Assembly: GCA_963970005.1 (NCBI GenBank)
Contig: CAXAMN010025683.1
Span: 207,656 to 271,655 of the forward strand
DNA length: 64,000 nt
Source of the DNA: Durusdinium trenchii
Taxonomy: Eukaryota > Sar > Dinophyceae > Suessiales > Symbiodiniaceae
Direction of reading: 5' to 3'
The position numbers were made by a program, and so were the translations under genes. The notes under the pieces are model-generated. The model had not been told where the DNA came from and searched no databases. It worked only from the letters and a program-made list of their open reading frames with translations. Positions 19,201 to 30,211 of the stretch are shown piece by piece. Numbering within the stretch: the first letter of the stretch is position 1; each line of letters begins with the position of its first letter.

Positions 19201-22200
19201 GTCATTGCTGAGCAAACGGACCATGTGGTGGAGTCTCTCTTCGAATCCATTGACGATGGTCTGGAGTCTGACGATGCCAGTGAGGGTGACAAGAAGAGTG
19301 CCAAAAAGAACAAGAAATCCAAGAAGAAGCGAAAGCGGTCCAGTAGCAGTGAGTCTTCTGAAGAGTCTAGCTCTTCGGTCTCTGAGGAGAAGGCTTGCGC
19401 CCGTCAACATGTTTTTATTGTTAGAGCAGCTAGCAGTTGTAACAGACTGACCTCATCGATCTATACTACATGAACAACAACATTTCACGACATGAGCACC
19501 ACCCCGGACCCCTGGCCAAGCTGGGCAGGGCAAGAAGAAGCGGAAGGGGAAGAAGGGAGGCAAGCGCGGCAAGAAGAGAGGCAAGAAGGGCGGCAAAAGC
19601 AAGAAGAAGGAGAGTTCGGAGAGGAAGAAGGAACGCCTTCAGAAGGAAAAGGAGCAAATGGAGAAAGAAGAAGCACGAGAGAAAGCAAAAGCAGAGAAGG
19701 AAGTCTTGAACAAGGGCAAGAAGGCATTGCGCAAATCATTTCACAGGGAATTATAAACGTTCATTCAGCCAGACTGCGATCAACGCATCGTTCATGCAAC
19801 CGAACCGGGTATTCATGTTCCCTATAAAACTGATCTGCATTTTGCAAGCTGTTCGTGAGTCATATGTATTGTATCACGAATTCATCAATTGTATCATGTA
19901 CACGCGAAGGTCCATCCAGGAGTTGAGGTGACCATGCACACATCACGTCACAAATATGAAACGTTATGAAACGTTGTTATATATTACTTATTACTGACAT
20001 GTTTGCTCCGCCCGCCACAGACCCTGAGCACCTTGAACGACAAGATCGTGGATGCTTGCAGCAAGGAAAAGATTGTCAGCGCCATGCCAGGATCCTTAGA
20101 TCGGCGCACGTGTGGACATGTCAAGACCCGAACATAGAGAACAATGGAGTGTGTGTGTGATCACTCTTCACGCATGATGTGTGCAGTTTGAGTGTTTTCT
20201 CACCGGTTTAGCCACAAAAAAACATAGGGTGCAGTCAGTGCACGCATGTGCTCAAACAAATGGCAGTGTTGAAACCTCTATTTCATGAAGGTCACTGGAA
20301 ATCACAACCAATCAATATATCCAATCAGGTCGACAAATTACGGGTTCAAGTTGATGGGGCCGGCCATTTAAACAGACCATTCGTCCTGCAAGCTTTACAT
20401 GATGAATGTCCTGTGAGATTGAATGGGGACTACATGGTATTCGTGAACATGCGAGCGTGAAATATCAGGATTTAGTCCAAGACATGCTTCGGTGTTAAGA
20501 GGCCCCCAAAAGGACACCCATGCCATGGCACTTGCAAGTATATTGATTATATTATATAACTCATCTCCTGGGAGTGGATTCTCTCTTACATATAAAATGC
20601 CTACAGTATATTGTTTTATATGTGATATCAGGCACATGCCCTTGACAGCATACCAAACGAAGAAGGCGCGTTCAATGCTAATCAAACAGGCAAGAAAGGC
20701 ACAGTGCACAAGGGCTTTGGGGATTCCTGAGTTTAAACCACTAAAAACAATAAACCATTAATATAAAACAAGCTGTCAGGCCCGTCGTGAGATGATCCCT
20801 CGGCCTCCAATGTTGTTTCAATACATTGTCCCAATCCTCATCATCACCAGTCGGATTCCAGATTGTGTGTAATAGTTTAAAATCAAATGTTCTGTGGAAC
20901 CCGATCTTTCAAGAAGAGAATGAATGATGAATCCAACATCAGGTTTTTGTGGCCTGGATGTTTTGTTGGGGGGCACTACCTCAATCAAATGACCAGGTGA
21001 AGCGATCTCAACGTTCTATCACTAAGCGCCCGGGATCTTCAACCCAGCACTCCCCCCAACAGCCGCCCGTGCGTGACCCGGGAGCAAGTGGTTGGGCATG
21101 GACTGGCTTAGGTCACCTGAGCTCAAGAAGGCGATTTGGAACCAGCTCTCGAAGAAGAAGAACGCGCTGTGTGATTTGAGGGGCCAGATTCAGACAAACA
21201 TTGACAATGTAGCTTGGCTTAATTCACTGGTATTCTGATCTAGTGATTAGTCCATATGCATGCCCTTCAATGTGGGTGCAAGCAGCCCACACACACACAC
21301 GTGAATTACAAGTCTGCAAACTTGGTTTGACCTAGATATCCCACCAGAAAAGAGATATTTGCAAATTTGTGTTCAAAGCCCGTCTTGGAATATGGGGTAT
21401 CAAGAACTTCCATTGATATCATGCATGGGTGTCATGTGTTGGTGAACGACCCTTTCCCAGCAAACATGAACACTGTCCAGCTTCCACACTTACTACGTCG
21501 ATTTAAGGTGGAGAAGCTTGATCCGCTTTGTGAGACGGCCAAGACGTTGATCTCAGAGTACAAAGACCTTCTGATCCGCGTGAACTTGGCTAAGTGAATC
21601 TTGGGTCTGAGATTGGTTTTGAGGAGGCCACCAAAATTCATGTGGCACATATGAGTGTTAGTAGGCAGGGCCAGGCATCTCATGGGGAAGAGCTAGACGC
21701 TTTTGTCTTCCGCATGCTCATGAACTCATATCAGGTTCCATGTGTTTTGCCCCCTAGCTTGGCTAATATGTTTGCAGTGTCGACTTGGAAAGCTTGATTG
21801 GGGCACCTAGCTCTTAGGGGAAGAAGCCGGCCAGGTCTAGTCACTCGTTCTATGCACCTTGTTGGTGTGCCAACATGTTTCCCAGCCTAGAAGATCTATA
21901 CTTGATCCAGTGCCGGGATTTTGCTTTGCGCCATTGAGTGATGCCGCTTGTCTCTTATCTTCGAAGCAGCCGGATCTCTTAAGATCTGCGAGTCCACATC
22001 TCTTGTGAAAATCATGCATTGCCTGCATGCATGCGTGTCCGTTTAATTGCTGTAATCCATAATCTGTGAGATCTGGATTGAAGGGTAACGGAAGGGGGAG
22101 CGTTGAACAAGAATATACCGCCCAACCCGCCACGCAGGCCTACAGAGTGACGATGAAAAATCAACCGGGGCTGCCGAAGCAATCCCCTCCTCTGTCCTCA

Positions 22201-25200
22201 CCAACGCTATCCAGGATGTGTGCAGTGGCGTTACTTGGACACAAGTACAGGCTTCATCTTGATCAAGATCAGACTAGTATAGTTGTAATATAGTATTGGG
22301 CTGTCAATATAGTGCCCATTACCTGCTCACTGGAGTACAGTTCCTTTTCATAAGTACTTGGTTTTTGAAAGAGATCTCATAGGACATGGCGTGAACAGTT
22401 CGCATCTTCTCCAACCAATCGCTGTCCCACATGCCTGCCAACCCAGCCACCTACTACCCGGTGCAACTGAGGGGAGCACTGTTGGCAAAGCGATGCGGAA
22501 CATCCGAGCTCATGTGTCAGATCCTTGGCCAACGTTTCCGCCCTGATCCCCACAATACTGTTTTGATCCCTTCGGTGTATGTTTGTCAACATGGCCCATG
22601 TCCGATTGGTCATGACTCACCTTGTTTCCTGAAAGACAAGCCCTCTAGAACCTACAGGTCTCAGCAAACAACGTTATCAACACTCTGCACAACAAGGATT
22701 GAAACAATGTGGGGCCAACCTGTGCGCTGAGGATTCTGGAGGGCACCGCTTGCATCCACTTACCAAGAAACTCGGGCTCCTGTCGAACCACAATGATTCG
22801 AGAGATTGGTGGCGACTCTTGGATGATGGTCCAGACTCTTGGATCAAATGCCATATTCTGGTTTAGCAAAATTTACTTGATCCGGGAACCGTTCTCGATG
22901 TTATATAGAACTCAGCTATATTATACATCTCCTAATGCCTTGGGTCCAGTCTGTGCCAGAAGGTCGTAATGAATTATTTATAAAATTTTTCTATGATCGA
23001 ACGTTCCATGTTTCTTGGTTGAGTTAAATGAATCCATGCATGTGCATGTGCTGAGATCATCCGTGCAGCATTTACTGTAGTACACACGAACTGCATCCAG
23101 CTTCAACTCGGAAACCTCGATCTTCGCTAGATCGACCTTGTTTCTTTGCACAATGGCGGTCACAAATCAGGAAGTAAGCTACTTGAATATCCCAGTGAAG
23201 TACAAGGATGGGAATGGCAGAATTGTTATTCGCTCGGAGCCATGGCCCATCATTGATGTGCATGAAACCATGAGTTTTCTAGTGGGAGCTGGAAAGATTC
23301 TAGTTCCCAACTCGGAGCGGCTAAAGTATTGGAGAACCTCGAAAGAGCACGGAGAGAAATGGGCTCAGAATGTGGAATCTGAGCAGATGGTGCCGATCGG
23401 AATATACGGTGATTCCGCCAAAATGACAACCAAGTTTGGAAGCGAGAACGCGCTTGCAATGTTTTGCAACGTGATACTGTGGAGGCCTTCATCAGTTCGA
23501 TGGAGCAGGTTCTTGATATTCGCTATCCCAGAGGAACGGCTCACCAACCAAGCCTTGCAGGCGTTCTTGAGGAGAATCGCGTGGAGCTGCAACCATGCTT
23601 TTTCTGGCAGGTTTCCCGATGCTGGTGTGCATGGAGAGCCAATGACTGGGGAAGCGGCGCGCAAAGCCGGGTTGGCTTTGACATCTAGAATGGATCGATT
23701 CCAGGTGACAGAGTTCAGGGGAGACTGGGGCTGGCACAAGAAGATTTGGAGATTTTGGAGAACGCAGTGGAATGCAGAATATGTCTGCCACCTGTGTGAT
23801 GCTAAGGGCATTTCAGGGGACTGGCGGGAGGTGTACTGGAACATCGAATCCAACAACCACAGGGAGTTCAATCTCACGGCATTCATTGCGAACCGCATCC
23901 CTTCCCGACTTGTTTGTTACTTGGAATGCAGGTTCATGCCTTCCATGCCTTCTAGCATGCTGGCCAATGGTCCATCATAAATGAACTCCTGCACGCACGC
24001 ATGCTCCCAGGAGCATGCATTCATGCATCCACTCATGGTTCATTCATTCTTATCATTGATTTTCATGTGATCCATGATGTATGTGCAACGGTCCTGCACC
24101 ATCAAGGACACATTATTGTGCATTTGCGTTTTGCTGCAATTTGTTGATTAGGTCCTCTCCTGACTATCCGTGGTTTTGATCCATCGTGTATACGGTGGTG
24201 CCTGATGCATGTACTGCATCTAGGAATACTTTATGGCTGTAATGGCGGGACTTTGTAACTTGCATGTACGAGGCCTTTTTTGTTTCACTTGCAGCTGTGG
24301 AGTTCTGCAATGTGTTCTTCATAAGTCCGGTTTCGATCGCAGTTGGGCAGAATATCTTCGGCTCGGCTCATGAGCTCAGGAACCTCCTCCTTCATTCTGG
24401 CATGTTTGGTGACCCAAATGTCGACTCCAAGCGTGTCCTACTTCACCGGGCATACATCAACTTCAAGCAATTTTGCAGCGCTAAAGGGATCTACTGCAGT
24501 CAGCCGGCATTCCAGGAGAAGCTTGCAACTTGGCAGACCTGTGAATCAGCGTTCAAATTGGCATCCATGCCAAGTCAATGTGCGCAATCTTACCAGTCAC
24601 TGTACGCAATAGATGCCACCGGCCCGCACCAAGTTGTATCAAAAGAACGGGGATGTGCTGTTGATCGCGAAGGCTTACAATGGACGATGCATTATGCAAT
24701 GGCTTACGGAAGTCGTTGCTGCTTTGCCTGAGCAGTTTGCAGCTGTGGATCCCAGGACGCCCATCATTGCACTCGCAATGCGCCATGTTTGCAACAGGTG
24801 CATGTTCCTGACTAACGCCTGCCACACACACAACGGCTCCATTTCCGAGAAGTAATTAGTGCATTTATATCAACTGTTGATCGACTTAATATGCTCGTGG
24901 GTTCTGCCCAGCCATGCACTGCATGCAGCCCCCACTGCTCAGTTATGTCGTCTGGGATTTGATTACAGAACTTCTTCAGAATTAACATGTATATGCGGGC
25001 GATGCTGCTATTTGCTGATCCTATATTCTATAAATTATAAACCCATGCACGGTGTGCTGTGCGCACTCATGATCATGATCACGATCGCTTTCATCTCACC
25101 AGGTTTGCCTTCGACATCCTTCGACTGTGCTTTCCGTCCGAACCTCCCTGTCCAGACCAGGTTGCATCTCAGCCGATTTGTGCATTGCGTTGAGGCCGCC

Positions 25201-26160
25201 AGTCGCTTCATGAAGCTTGCCAGCAGCGCCACGCAAGCGCACACATGAGTTGAACAAAATGTGGGTCAGTTACGAATTACTAATATAGCTAGCTTGTACA
25301 GGTTAGACAGCCAATCCTAAAGGGATCAACTAATATAAATCACTCTAATTTGGATATTTTTGAGGACTGAAGCTGAAGCCCGGGAAGCCTTCCACCATGG
25401 TACATCCTTTGTTGGATATTGGCTGAGATTGGCAAGAATTTCATTGAGGCCTTTTTACCGGCATGTTTATACTGCATGTTTCTTCATCATGCAATAAAAC
25501 TTTAAACAACAATGACGTTTGAATGTTTCTAGCTGCTAGAGCATAATAATGTGTTGAATCCACTGATCCTGCTGTTGTGTGCAACCCAACAAGGCAAAAT
25601 CGCCAAGAATGGTTTGTTCGCCCGAAACTTCACGTGTCTCGGCAGACGTTTTTAGTGTTGTGGTTCCAACCCATTGTAATCCATCCTACCTTCCTAGCTA
25701 GGCCTTTATGCATATTTGCAGATCAATCATGACGTGCAGAGCCTTGGCAATAACCTTTACATGGACCGTGCGTGCTATGCAATATTCTTGTTCATGGCCC
25801 TGGCCTGAATTGGTTTGTTTTTGGCCAGTACGAATTGAGGATCGAACCCCAGGTATTATCATTGCTTCGCAGATGAAGATGCGATGTCTTGGGTGAAAAG
25901 CCACTCTGCGAAAAGAAACATAAAAAATAGACTGTTGAAAGACACCCACTAGCATGTACTGTCGTGTATAATTGCTTGTTTGATTGGTGGGTCCATCCTC
26001 GAGCTTGCCGGAACTTCTGGACCCAGGCACCTATGGACGAGCGCACGCTCTTCACAGAATCCGCTGGATAGTTCGATGTGGCCGGCTCCGGATCCTTTCT
26101 TCAATTGATATCATACTAGTCCGCTGGTTTTTCCAACTCCTAGTAGCCTGTAGCATCTGA
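16061..26160 (+). CDS. gene B: AAHARYMRF / CHLC transposase-like multi-exon gene (model)
   Basis: A chain of + strand exons encodes, in order: an Arg/Ala helix (16.1 kb), a long disordered acidic and Lys-rich exon ending in the KTPEQKAAHARYMRF module (16.8-18.0), the rest of that module with YQRVMEKRSMSQRGA and DPELFRTQ blocks (18.5), VWDSD plus Lys/Ser-rich tracts (19.2-19.7), coiled-coil exons (20.0, 21.1), then a C-terminal part with HGCHV, RDWWRLLDDGPDSW, VTEFRGDW, CHLCDAKG and KAYNGR blocks (21.4-24.8), and YYHCFADED plus a basic tail to a TGA at 26158-26160. This architecture is one I know from large multi-copy dinoflagellate families and suspect to be element-derived. Biochemical function is not known to me. 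The terminal three exons join in phase. A 14-bp duplication at 21580-21598 breaks the frame. Confidence 0.65.
16777..17990 (+). CDS. gene B exon: disordered region and first half of AAHARYMRF module
   Basis: Acceptor TTCAG-G at 16775, frame continuous to TAG 18084. Begins ATSTASTIPATDEAA, followed by KKKCKRSNKKKKQ (about 17080-17120), Ala/Pro/Ser/Glu-rich linkers, a very acidic block DGDDDEEYNEEEEEE (17760-17815), a Lys-rich stretch and finally EKTPEQKAAHARYMR FSRSL. The last block is a strong family signature. The exact donor is unknown because the family sequence jumps to the 18.5 kb exon. Confidence 0.75.
18497..18763 (+). CDS. gene B exon: second half of AAHARYMRF module
   Basis: Reads LQILMDEWLSCQGAW, TKSAFYQRVMEKRSM, SQRGARVWLTQHQIA, EKYKSELIASRICEQ and DPELFRTQTKLHPDD. 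This spacing of W, RGxRxWL and DPELF blocks follows the RYMRF block in the family. A GA donor after TCA GAG joins phase 0 to 19168, both junctions sharing AGGA. The 5' end lies between 18480 and 18512. Confidence 0.7.
19168..19392 (+). CDS. gene B exon: VWDSD and Lys/Ser-rich tract
   Basis: After TTGCAG: EMRLFLVWDSDVIAE, QTDHVVESLFESIDD, an acidic stretch, then KKNKKSKKKRKRSSS and a serine run. A GC donor (AAG-GCTTGC) keeps phase 0 with 19529. The polybasic cluster could be a nuclear localisation signal. Confidence 0.7.
19529..19723 (+). CDS. gene B exon: Lys-rich coiled coil
   Basis: Reads GKKKRKGKKGGKRGK, then KRGKKGGKSKKKESS, followed by a charged helix RKKERLQKEKEQMEK EEAREKAKAEKEVL. A GC donor after AAG AAG is likely. 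If unspliced the frame ends at TAA 19754-19756. Confidence 0.65.
20021..20090 (+). CDS. gene B exon
   Basis: After CCACAG: TLSTLNDKIVDACSK then EKIVSAMPG, with a possible GA donor. Helical and charged, continuing the coiled-coil character. Confidence 0.5.
20386..20460 (+). CDS. gene B exon (approximate)
   Basis: Reads LQALHDECPVRLNGD then YMVFVNMRA before TGA. The CPVxLxxxYMxF block looks like a segment of the family's middle region. Splice sites not assigned. Confidence 0.45.
   Translation: MQALHDECPVRLNGDYMVFVNMRA
21089..21208 (+). CDS. gene B exon: coiled coil
   Basis: Reads WLGMDWLRSPELKKA, IWNQLSKKKNALCDL, RGQIQTNIDN before a GT donor. The upstream 140 bases are open in another frame (QRSITKRPGSSTQHS), so an adjoining exon is possible. 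Confidence 0.5.
21378..21597 (+). CDS. gene B exon: HGCHV block
   Basis: Reads PVLEYGVSRTSIDIM, HGCHVLVNDPFPANM, NTVQLPHLLRRFKVE and continues KLDPLCETAKTLISE YKDLLIRVN. The HGCHV and QLPHLLR blocks match the family. The protein continues in a different frame from 21594 because of a 14-bp duplication. Confidence 0.65.
21594..21734 (+). CDS. gene B exon, continuation in another frame
   Basis: Reads NLGSEIGFEEATKIH, VAHMSVSRQGQASHG, EELDAFVFRMLMNSY Q, ending at CAG-GTTCCA, a GT donor. It directly continues the preceding exon in family terms but is out of frame with it. GTGAA-CTTGG at 21580 and GTGAAT-CTTGG at 21594 look like a 14-bp duplication. Either a tiny intron or a disabling mutation. 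Confidence 0.6.
22697..22849 (+). CDS. gene B exon: RDWWRLLDD block
   Basis: After ACAAG-G: LKQCGANLCAEDSGG, HRLHPLTKKLGLLSN, HNDSRDWWRLLDDGP, DSWIK. The DxxWWRxLxxxPxSW pattern is a family block. A GC donor (AAAT-GCCATA) is likely, as TAG follows at 22864. Confidence 0.6.
23107..23931 (+). CDS. gene B exon: large transposase-like domain with CHLC motif
   Basis: The longest open frame with a clear family match. In order: VTNQEVSYLNIPVKY, EPWPIIDVHETMSFL, VPIGIYGDSAKM (equivalent of the usual H-G-D-E-G-R block), SRFLIFAIPEERLTN, RIAWSCNHAFSGRFP, a GEPMTGEAARKAG region, VTEFRGDWGWHKKIW, EYVCHLCDAKGISGD and FNLTAFIANRIPSRL. C-x-x-C at CHLC could bind metal. The frame is open upstream to 23078, so the 5' end is approximate. 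The AG-GT donor near 23931 is plausible. I know the family only as an expanded dinoflagellate protein and would not claim transposition. Confidence 0.75.
24295..24524 (+). CDS. gene B exon
   Basis: After TTGCAG: AVEFCNVFFISPVSI, GSAHELRNLLLHSGM, FGDPNVDSKRVLLHR, AYINFKQFCSAKGIY, CSQPAFQEKL. The FFGDP...FKxFCxxxxIxCSQPxFxEKL pattern is a clear family block, but the usual N-terminal SMHxVNLG block of this exon is degenerate. A GC donor (CTT-GCAACT) joins phase 0 to 24634. Confidence 0.7.
24634..24797 (+). CDS. gene B exon: KAYNGR block
   Basis: After CCAAG: LYQKNGDVLLIAKAY, NGRCIMQWLTEVVAA, LPEQFAAVDPRTPII, ALAMRHVCN and AG-GT donor, phase 2. The AKAYNGRxxxxWL block is a family signature. Confidence 0.7.
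25103..25247 (+). CDS. gene B exon, frame changes inside
   Basis: After CACCAG the phase-2 frame gives RFAFDILRLCFPSEP PCPDQV and then a stop. A second frame gives SRFVHCVEAASRFMK LASSATQ. Family resemblance is better for the second half in the second frame, so a small intron or a frameshift is likely. Confidence 0.4.
25853..25899 (+). CDS. gene B exon: YYHCFADED block
   Basis: After CCCAG-G: YYHCFADEDAMSWVK, with one base left over. A GC donor (AAAA-GCCACT) joins phase 1 to 26027, both junctions sharing AGC or GC. The F-x-D-E-D block is characteristic of the family's C-terminus. Confidence 0.7.
26027..26160 (+). CDS. gene B terminal exon with stop
   Basis: Acceptor ACCCAG at 26025-26026. 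Reads TYGRAHALHRIRWIV, RCGRLRILSSIDIIL, VRWFFQLLVACSI and stops at TGA 26158-26160. Closing of the phase chain over two introns supports it. The basic RxLxRxxxxxxL pattern fits the end of the family protein. Confidence 0.65.
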
Positions 26161-27420
26161 CCTGTGCAACCTGTTTGACATGCATGCATGCCAAGTTCTA
26201 TACAGGAGTGGAGTAGGAGGAGTTGGATCGAAGAGCTTTTGACTCATTTGATCAAGTTTTGTGGTGCACTGAGCCAACTAGTTGATATAAGGATCGCTGC
26301 AACGAAGATGAAGGTGAAAATGCTTCTCGCCTAGAAACCTTTCTCTCACCGTGGAGGTTGTTTTGAACTTGTGCTGATTCGTTTCGTTCGATGATCAACT
26401 CTTGCAATGATATTTTCAAAAGGGTTTGTAGTACACCTTCCCGCCCTTGAATGGCCAAGGCTGAACAGATCGGTGGCTGCAAGATTTGCCAAGGGCCGCG
26501 CATGAAAAGTTGGAGATGTGGCTGTGTGGAGGGTCATGCAAACATGCCACCGTGAATCCCGTGAACCATAAGTACCATTTCCAAAATAGTACTTCATGAA
26601 CCGACCATTTTTTAAATAGCCTTTTGAAGCTGAGGGTATATAATCTATAACCTCAAAACCACAAATCGTTTAGTGTTGTTAGGTAAGTGTTGACGGTTAG
26701 GTAAGTGTTGACGGAAAATGGAAGTGGCAGGGTAGGATGAACTCTCCTTGTTCCACCAGAAAAGCTCAAGCCAACACGAGGCCAGCATCTTATGCTAAGC
26801 ATTCGCCAGTCTTGGTCTTTTCTTGCAGGAATAAAGCACAAGCTTGTATCATTAGCTGAGTCAGTTGCCCATCGTCCGAAGTAAGGCAGTTGTGGCCCAA
26901 GTGTCAAAGTACACTCTTAAAGATTCTTGAAAGCTTCGGCCGTGACGTGTCAACGGGCGTCACGATGTGCGCCATGGCTTCCAACAACATGTCCAACGCT
27001 CCGATGCCCTCCACGTTGCGGCAAGGGCAACCTGGATTGGAACCAGCTGATTCTAGAAGCGTCAAAGATTTTGAGGGTTCCCGCAAATTTCAAATGATCC
27101 CAAAAAGGATCTTTAAAGGGACGTTGTAGGACACAGGGAATCCCATGATTCGGAGGGTCACCTATTTTGAGAAACACCCAGTGTGAGTGTGTGTGTATGT
27201 GTGCGTGTAAACGTTCTACGCGGATCCCTTGTCGACGTCGGCTGTGGAGCTGTTTCGACCTTGTGATCCAGTTGGCGTGGTTAAAAGGGCAGAGGGTCCG
27301 ATGCGGTCGTTTGGAGCCGGGGCGCAGGCTCTCCTGCCATTTTCGCAGCAAGAAACTCCAAACATTGTTGCATGATGTTGCATGAGAAGTGTGCGCAAGA
27401 AGCACTCACACTTGTCCAGA
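26161..27420. other. intergenic or 3' region, no supported gene
   Basis: Weak ORFs on both strands. One + strand ATG at 26971 opens MASNNMSNAPMPSTL, RQGQPGLEPADSRSV and could be a first exon of the downstream gene, but no donor or join is demonstrable. GTGAACC/CCATTTT words near 26550-26620 echo the repeat at 15.9 kb. Confidence 0.4.
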
Positions 27421-27835
27421 GTTTCATGTCAAAGACCTTGAGATCTAGAGGTCTGAGGTCTAGAGGTGTAGAAGCAGAAGGCCTAGAATTTAACCAGAGA
27501 GATCTAGAGATCTGGAGGTCTAGAAGTGTTTACATCCAGAAAGATCAAGAGATCTGCAGGTCTAGAGCTCTTGAGTTCCAGAGAGGTCTTGAGATCTAGA
27601 GTTCTGGAGGCCTAGAGATGTAGAGGTCTCTAGATCTAGAGGCCTTGAGATCTAGAGGTCCAGAGGTTTTGAGTCTAGAAAGGTAGAGGTCTCAAGGTCT
27701 AGAGATGTGGCTTAGAGAGAGCTAGAGGTCTAGAGGCCAAAGATCCAGACCCTACTGATCTGCTTTGTTTGACCTTATATACCATGAGTTTGACCTTACA
27801 ATGGGAGAGGTCTAGTCTAGAGATCTAGATCTCAA
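27421..27835. repeat. degenerate AGATCTAGAGGTC tandem array
   Basis: About 30 degenerate copies of a 10-14 base word built from AGATCTAGAGGTCTAGAG cover 27428-27720, with a last patch at 27808-27835. The word is close to palindromic (AGATCT, TCTAGA), so the array could form hairpins. Confidence 0.85.
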
Positions 27836-30211
27836 GGCGGAGTACTTGCAGAAGATACATGGACCAGATCACTATTTGCAGGATCACTCTAGCAAGATCT
27901 CTGAGCACCAGAAAATGGCACACATATGAGAACACACGCATGAGAGCACATAATGCTAACGCCTGCCACGAAACCTGCACATCAAGATTTGCATCGCGCT
28001 GCTTTGCCAAGGCGTTTCGCAGCAAGAGCGTTTCCAAACCAGCATCAAGATGCCAAAATGCAAAGCTTGAGACTTCTCATTTCTGAAAACGAGCCACATG
28101 TCCCAAGGTTGCGATTCAATGCACCTGCCATGAAAAGCACAAAGTCCGAAAACGCGCACGGGGAGGGTAGTCCAGGAATGCCCCTGCTCGGGGCCTAGCA
28201 GATTTTGCAAGCCTGTGCAGTCAAAATGCACTATCTCGAGAACACTGCAAATAGCAGCGAATTAGCCGGACACCAGTGCCACCGATCAAACACCCAGCCT
28301 TAACTATTGACATTGGAACCCTTAGTGGGACCACACCCTATTTGAGGAACAAAAGTAATCGGAATGGAAGTTTAATTTTGACCGCAAGTGAGTGGATAAT
28401 TGTGCAAAAAGGGGCTTGCAAGTCGCACGGGTTTCTCGTTGTAACAGCTCCATGAACCTTCATGCAAGAAGTATTTGATGTCCGATGTCTCATGTGATTG
28501 AATCGCTACACCCAAACTAGCAGGTGGTAACAACAACGGTCATTCATGCGTTTCACGGTACATAATGTCCATGTATACGTTGAATTTGTGAACAAACATG
28601 TTGTATGCGGATACCTCACCTTAATTGACAGGAACACAATTTGTTTGGTATAGCATTCCACTTTCATGTTCAGGTGTGAGGTTGCTCAGCATCATTCATC
28701 CTATTTTCCAGAGGGTGTTCTCAGTGATCAACAACCTGTTCAAAACATTTCAACCCCTGTTTCCATGAACACCCCGATTCCAAAGGTGCACAATTTTGGT
28801 GACCATGTCGTCCAAGCCCCAACGGATGGGTCCTTTCGGTGCTTTCATTGGGCGCTTCTGGCCTTTCCCTTTGCGGCGACGCAAGGCCTCCCTCCGCTCC
28901 GTTGGGAGCAGCGCCAGCACCTGCCCGCTTGCAACAGTTGCAGCAGATCTTGACGCGTTTCGTGGCGCAAGCACGGCGGGCAGATTTGGGCACCGGAATC
29001 CAGACCCCTCAAATCAACAGGGTGTTTCTTCGAGTCCTGACTCTGGCCTGACTCCTGAGGGTTTGTCCCCCTGCTATGGATGGTTGGACCGAACGATGGG
29101 CGAGCTTTGAACACCGAGCCTTTTCGCGTCTGAAGGCGATCGCCGGCAATCTTTCGATCTAAACCTTGTTGGATCCATCATGATCCGTCAAAGGTCCCAT
29201 GCAGAGCTTTCACGCGGGGGACCCACCGGGCGAGTTGGGGCGAAGGTGGGGCGAAGACACTCCGTGACAGCCCGGAACCCTGCGCCGGTCTGTTCTTTTT
29301 TTCCAGGTCGACCATAGCGTCCGAGAGGCGGCGGACATGGCTGTTGTGTCATCCCCAAACAGGCAGAACAGGTTGAAACCCTCCGATCATCCCTGATCCA
29401 AAACATTCCAAAACAGTTGTTCTTTAAAAAATTGTGTGACTCTTTCTTTGGTGGCTTCTTACTGGGCAGACTCCTGCACTTCCCCTCGGCACGGCCTGGA
29501 TCTGAAACACAAAAGCTTGCTCCAGGCTTCGAGGTCTCAATTGCCGAGGCGACCAAGCGGGAGTGGGATGAGCTGAGACATGGAAGGGGACAACGCATGA
29601 TTGATTCACAGAACGTGTTTGAGATAAGAAGTATGAAACCCCGGCTCCTGGGGCGTGGAAGATATAGACTGACTATACTACTGTATATAATTAAACCAGT
29701 TCGTCGAGGATGTGTCCATTCTGAGATACACTCACATCAGTGCTGCCTTTCATGCAACACATTCCCAATGGCGAGTTACCAGTATGCTTGATGAGAAAAG
29801 CTTGGCGTCAAGTGGATTTGAAGACATGCATTGCATTAAAAAACTTGTTGCAGAGTGTTCCAGTTTGGCACAGTCAGGGTCCACAAGGTATTTGGTTGTG
29901 GGCCAAAACTCTGGTTGTGCAGCCAAACTCGATCATCAATTGTGTTGGATGTCCTGCCGGATTCGGGACCTTCCCGACGTGGCCTTCCCAGGCAAATGAC
30001 TTGGTGATCTTAGAGGACTATGAGCGTCTTGGTCGCCGCGGCGACGGCGGTTCCAAGGGGTCCGTCCATGGCGTTCTGGGCTGATTGTTTTTTTCACACG
30101 GTCGCCTGAACGGGGTGGACCTGGGGAAGATGGGTTCAAATCATCCGTACATGGGCCATGGAGTGTTTTTTCCTACCGGGGCTTGGGGGTGAGGCCTCGC
30201 TGAAAACTCAG
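27836..30211. other. no supported gene, possible 5' part of the vWA gene
   Basis: ORFs at 28666-28953, 28796-29110 and 29417-29791 overlap ORFs on the other strand and lack motifs. The first recognisable vWA exon has a phase-2 acceptor, so at least one coding exon must lie upstream, probably in this interval or before it. I could not identify it. Confidence 0.45.

Noticed and set aside
23365-23898. 177-codon - strand ORF
   Set aside because: Antisense shadow of the strongest gene B exon, which has family motifs on the + strand.
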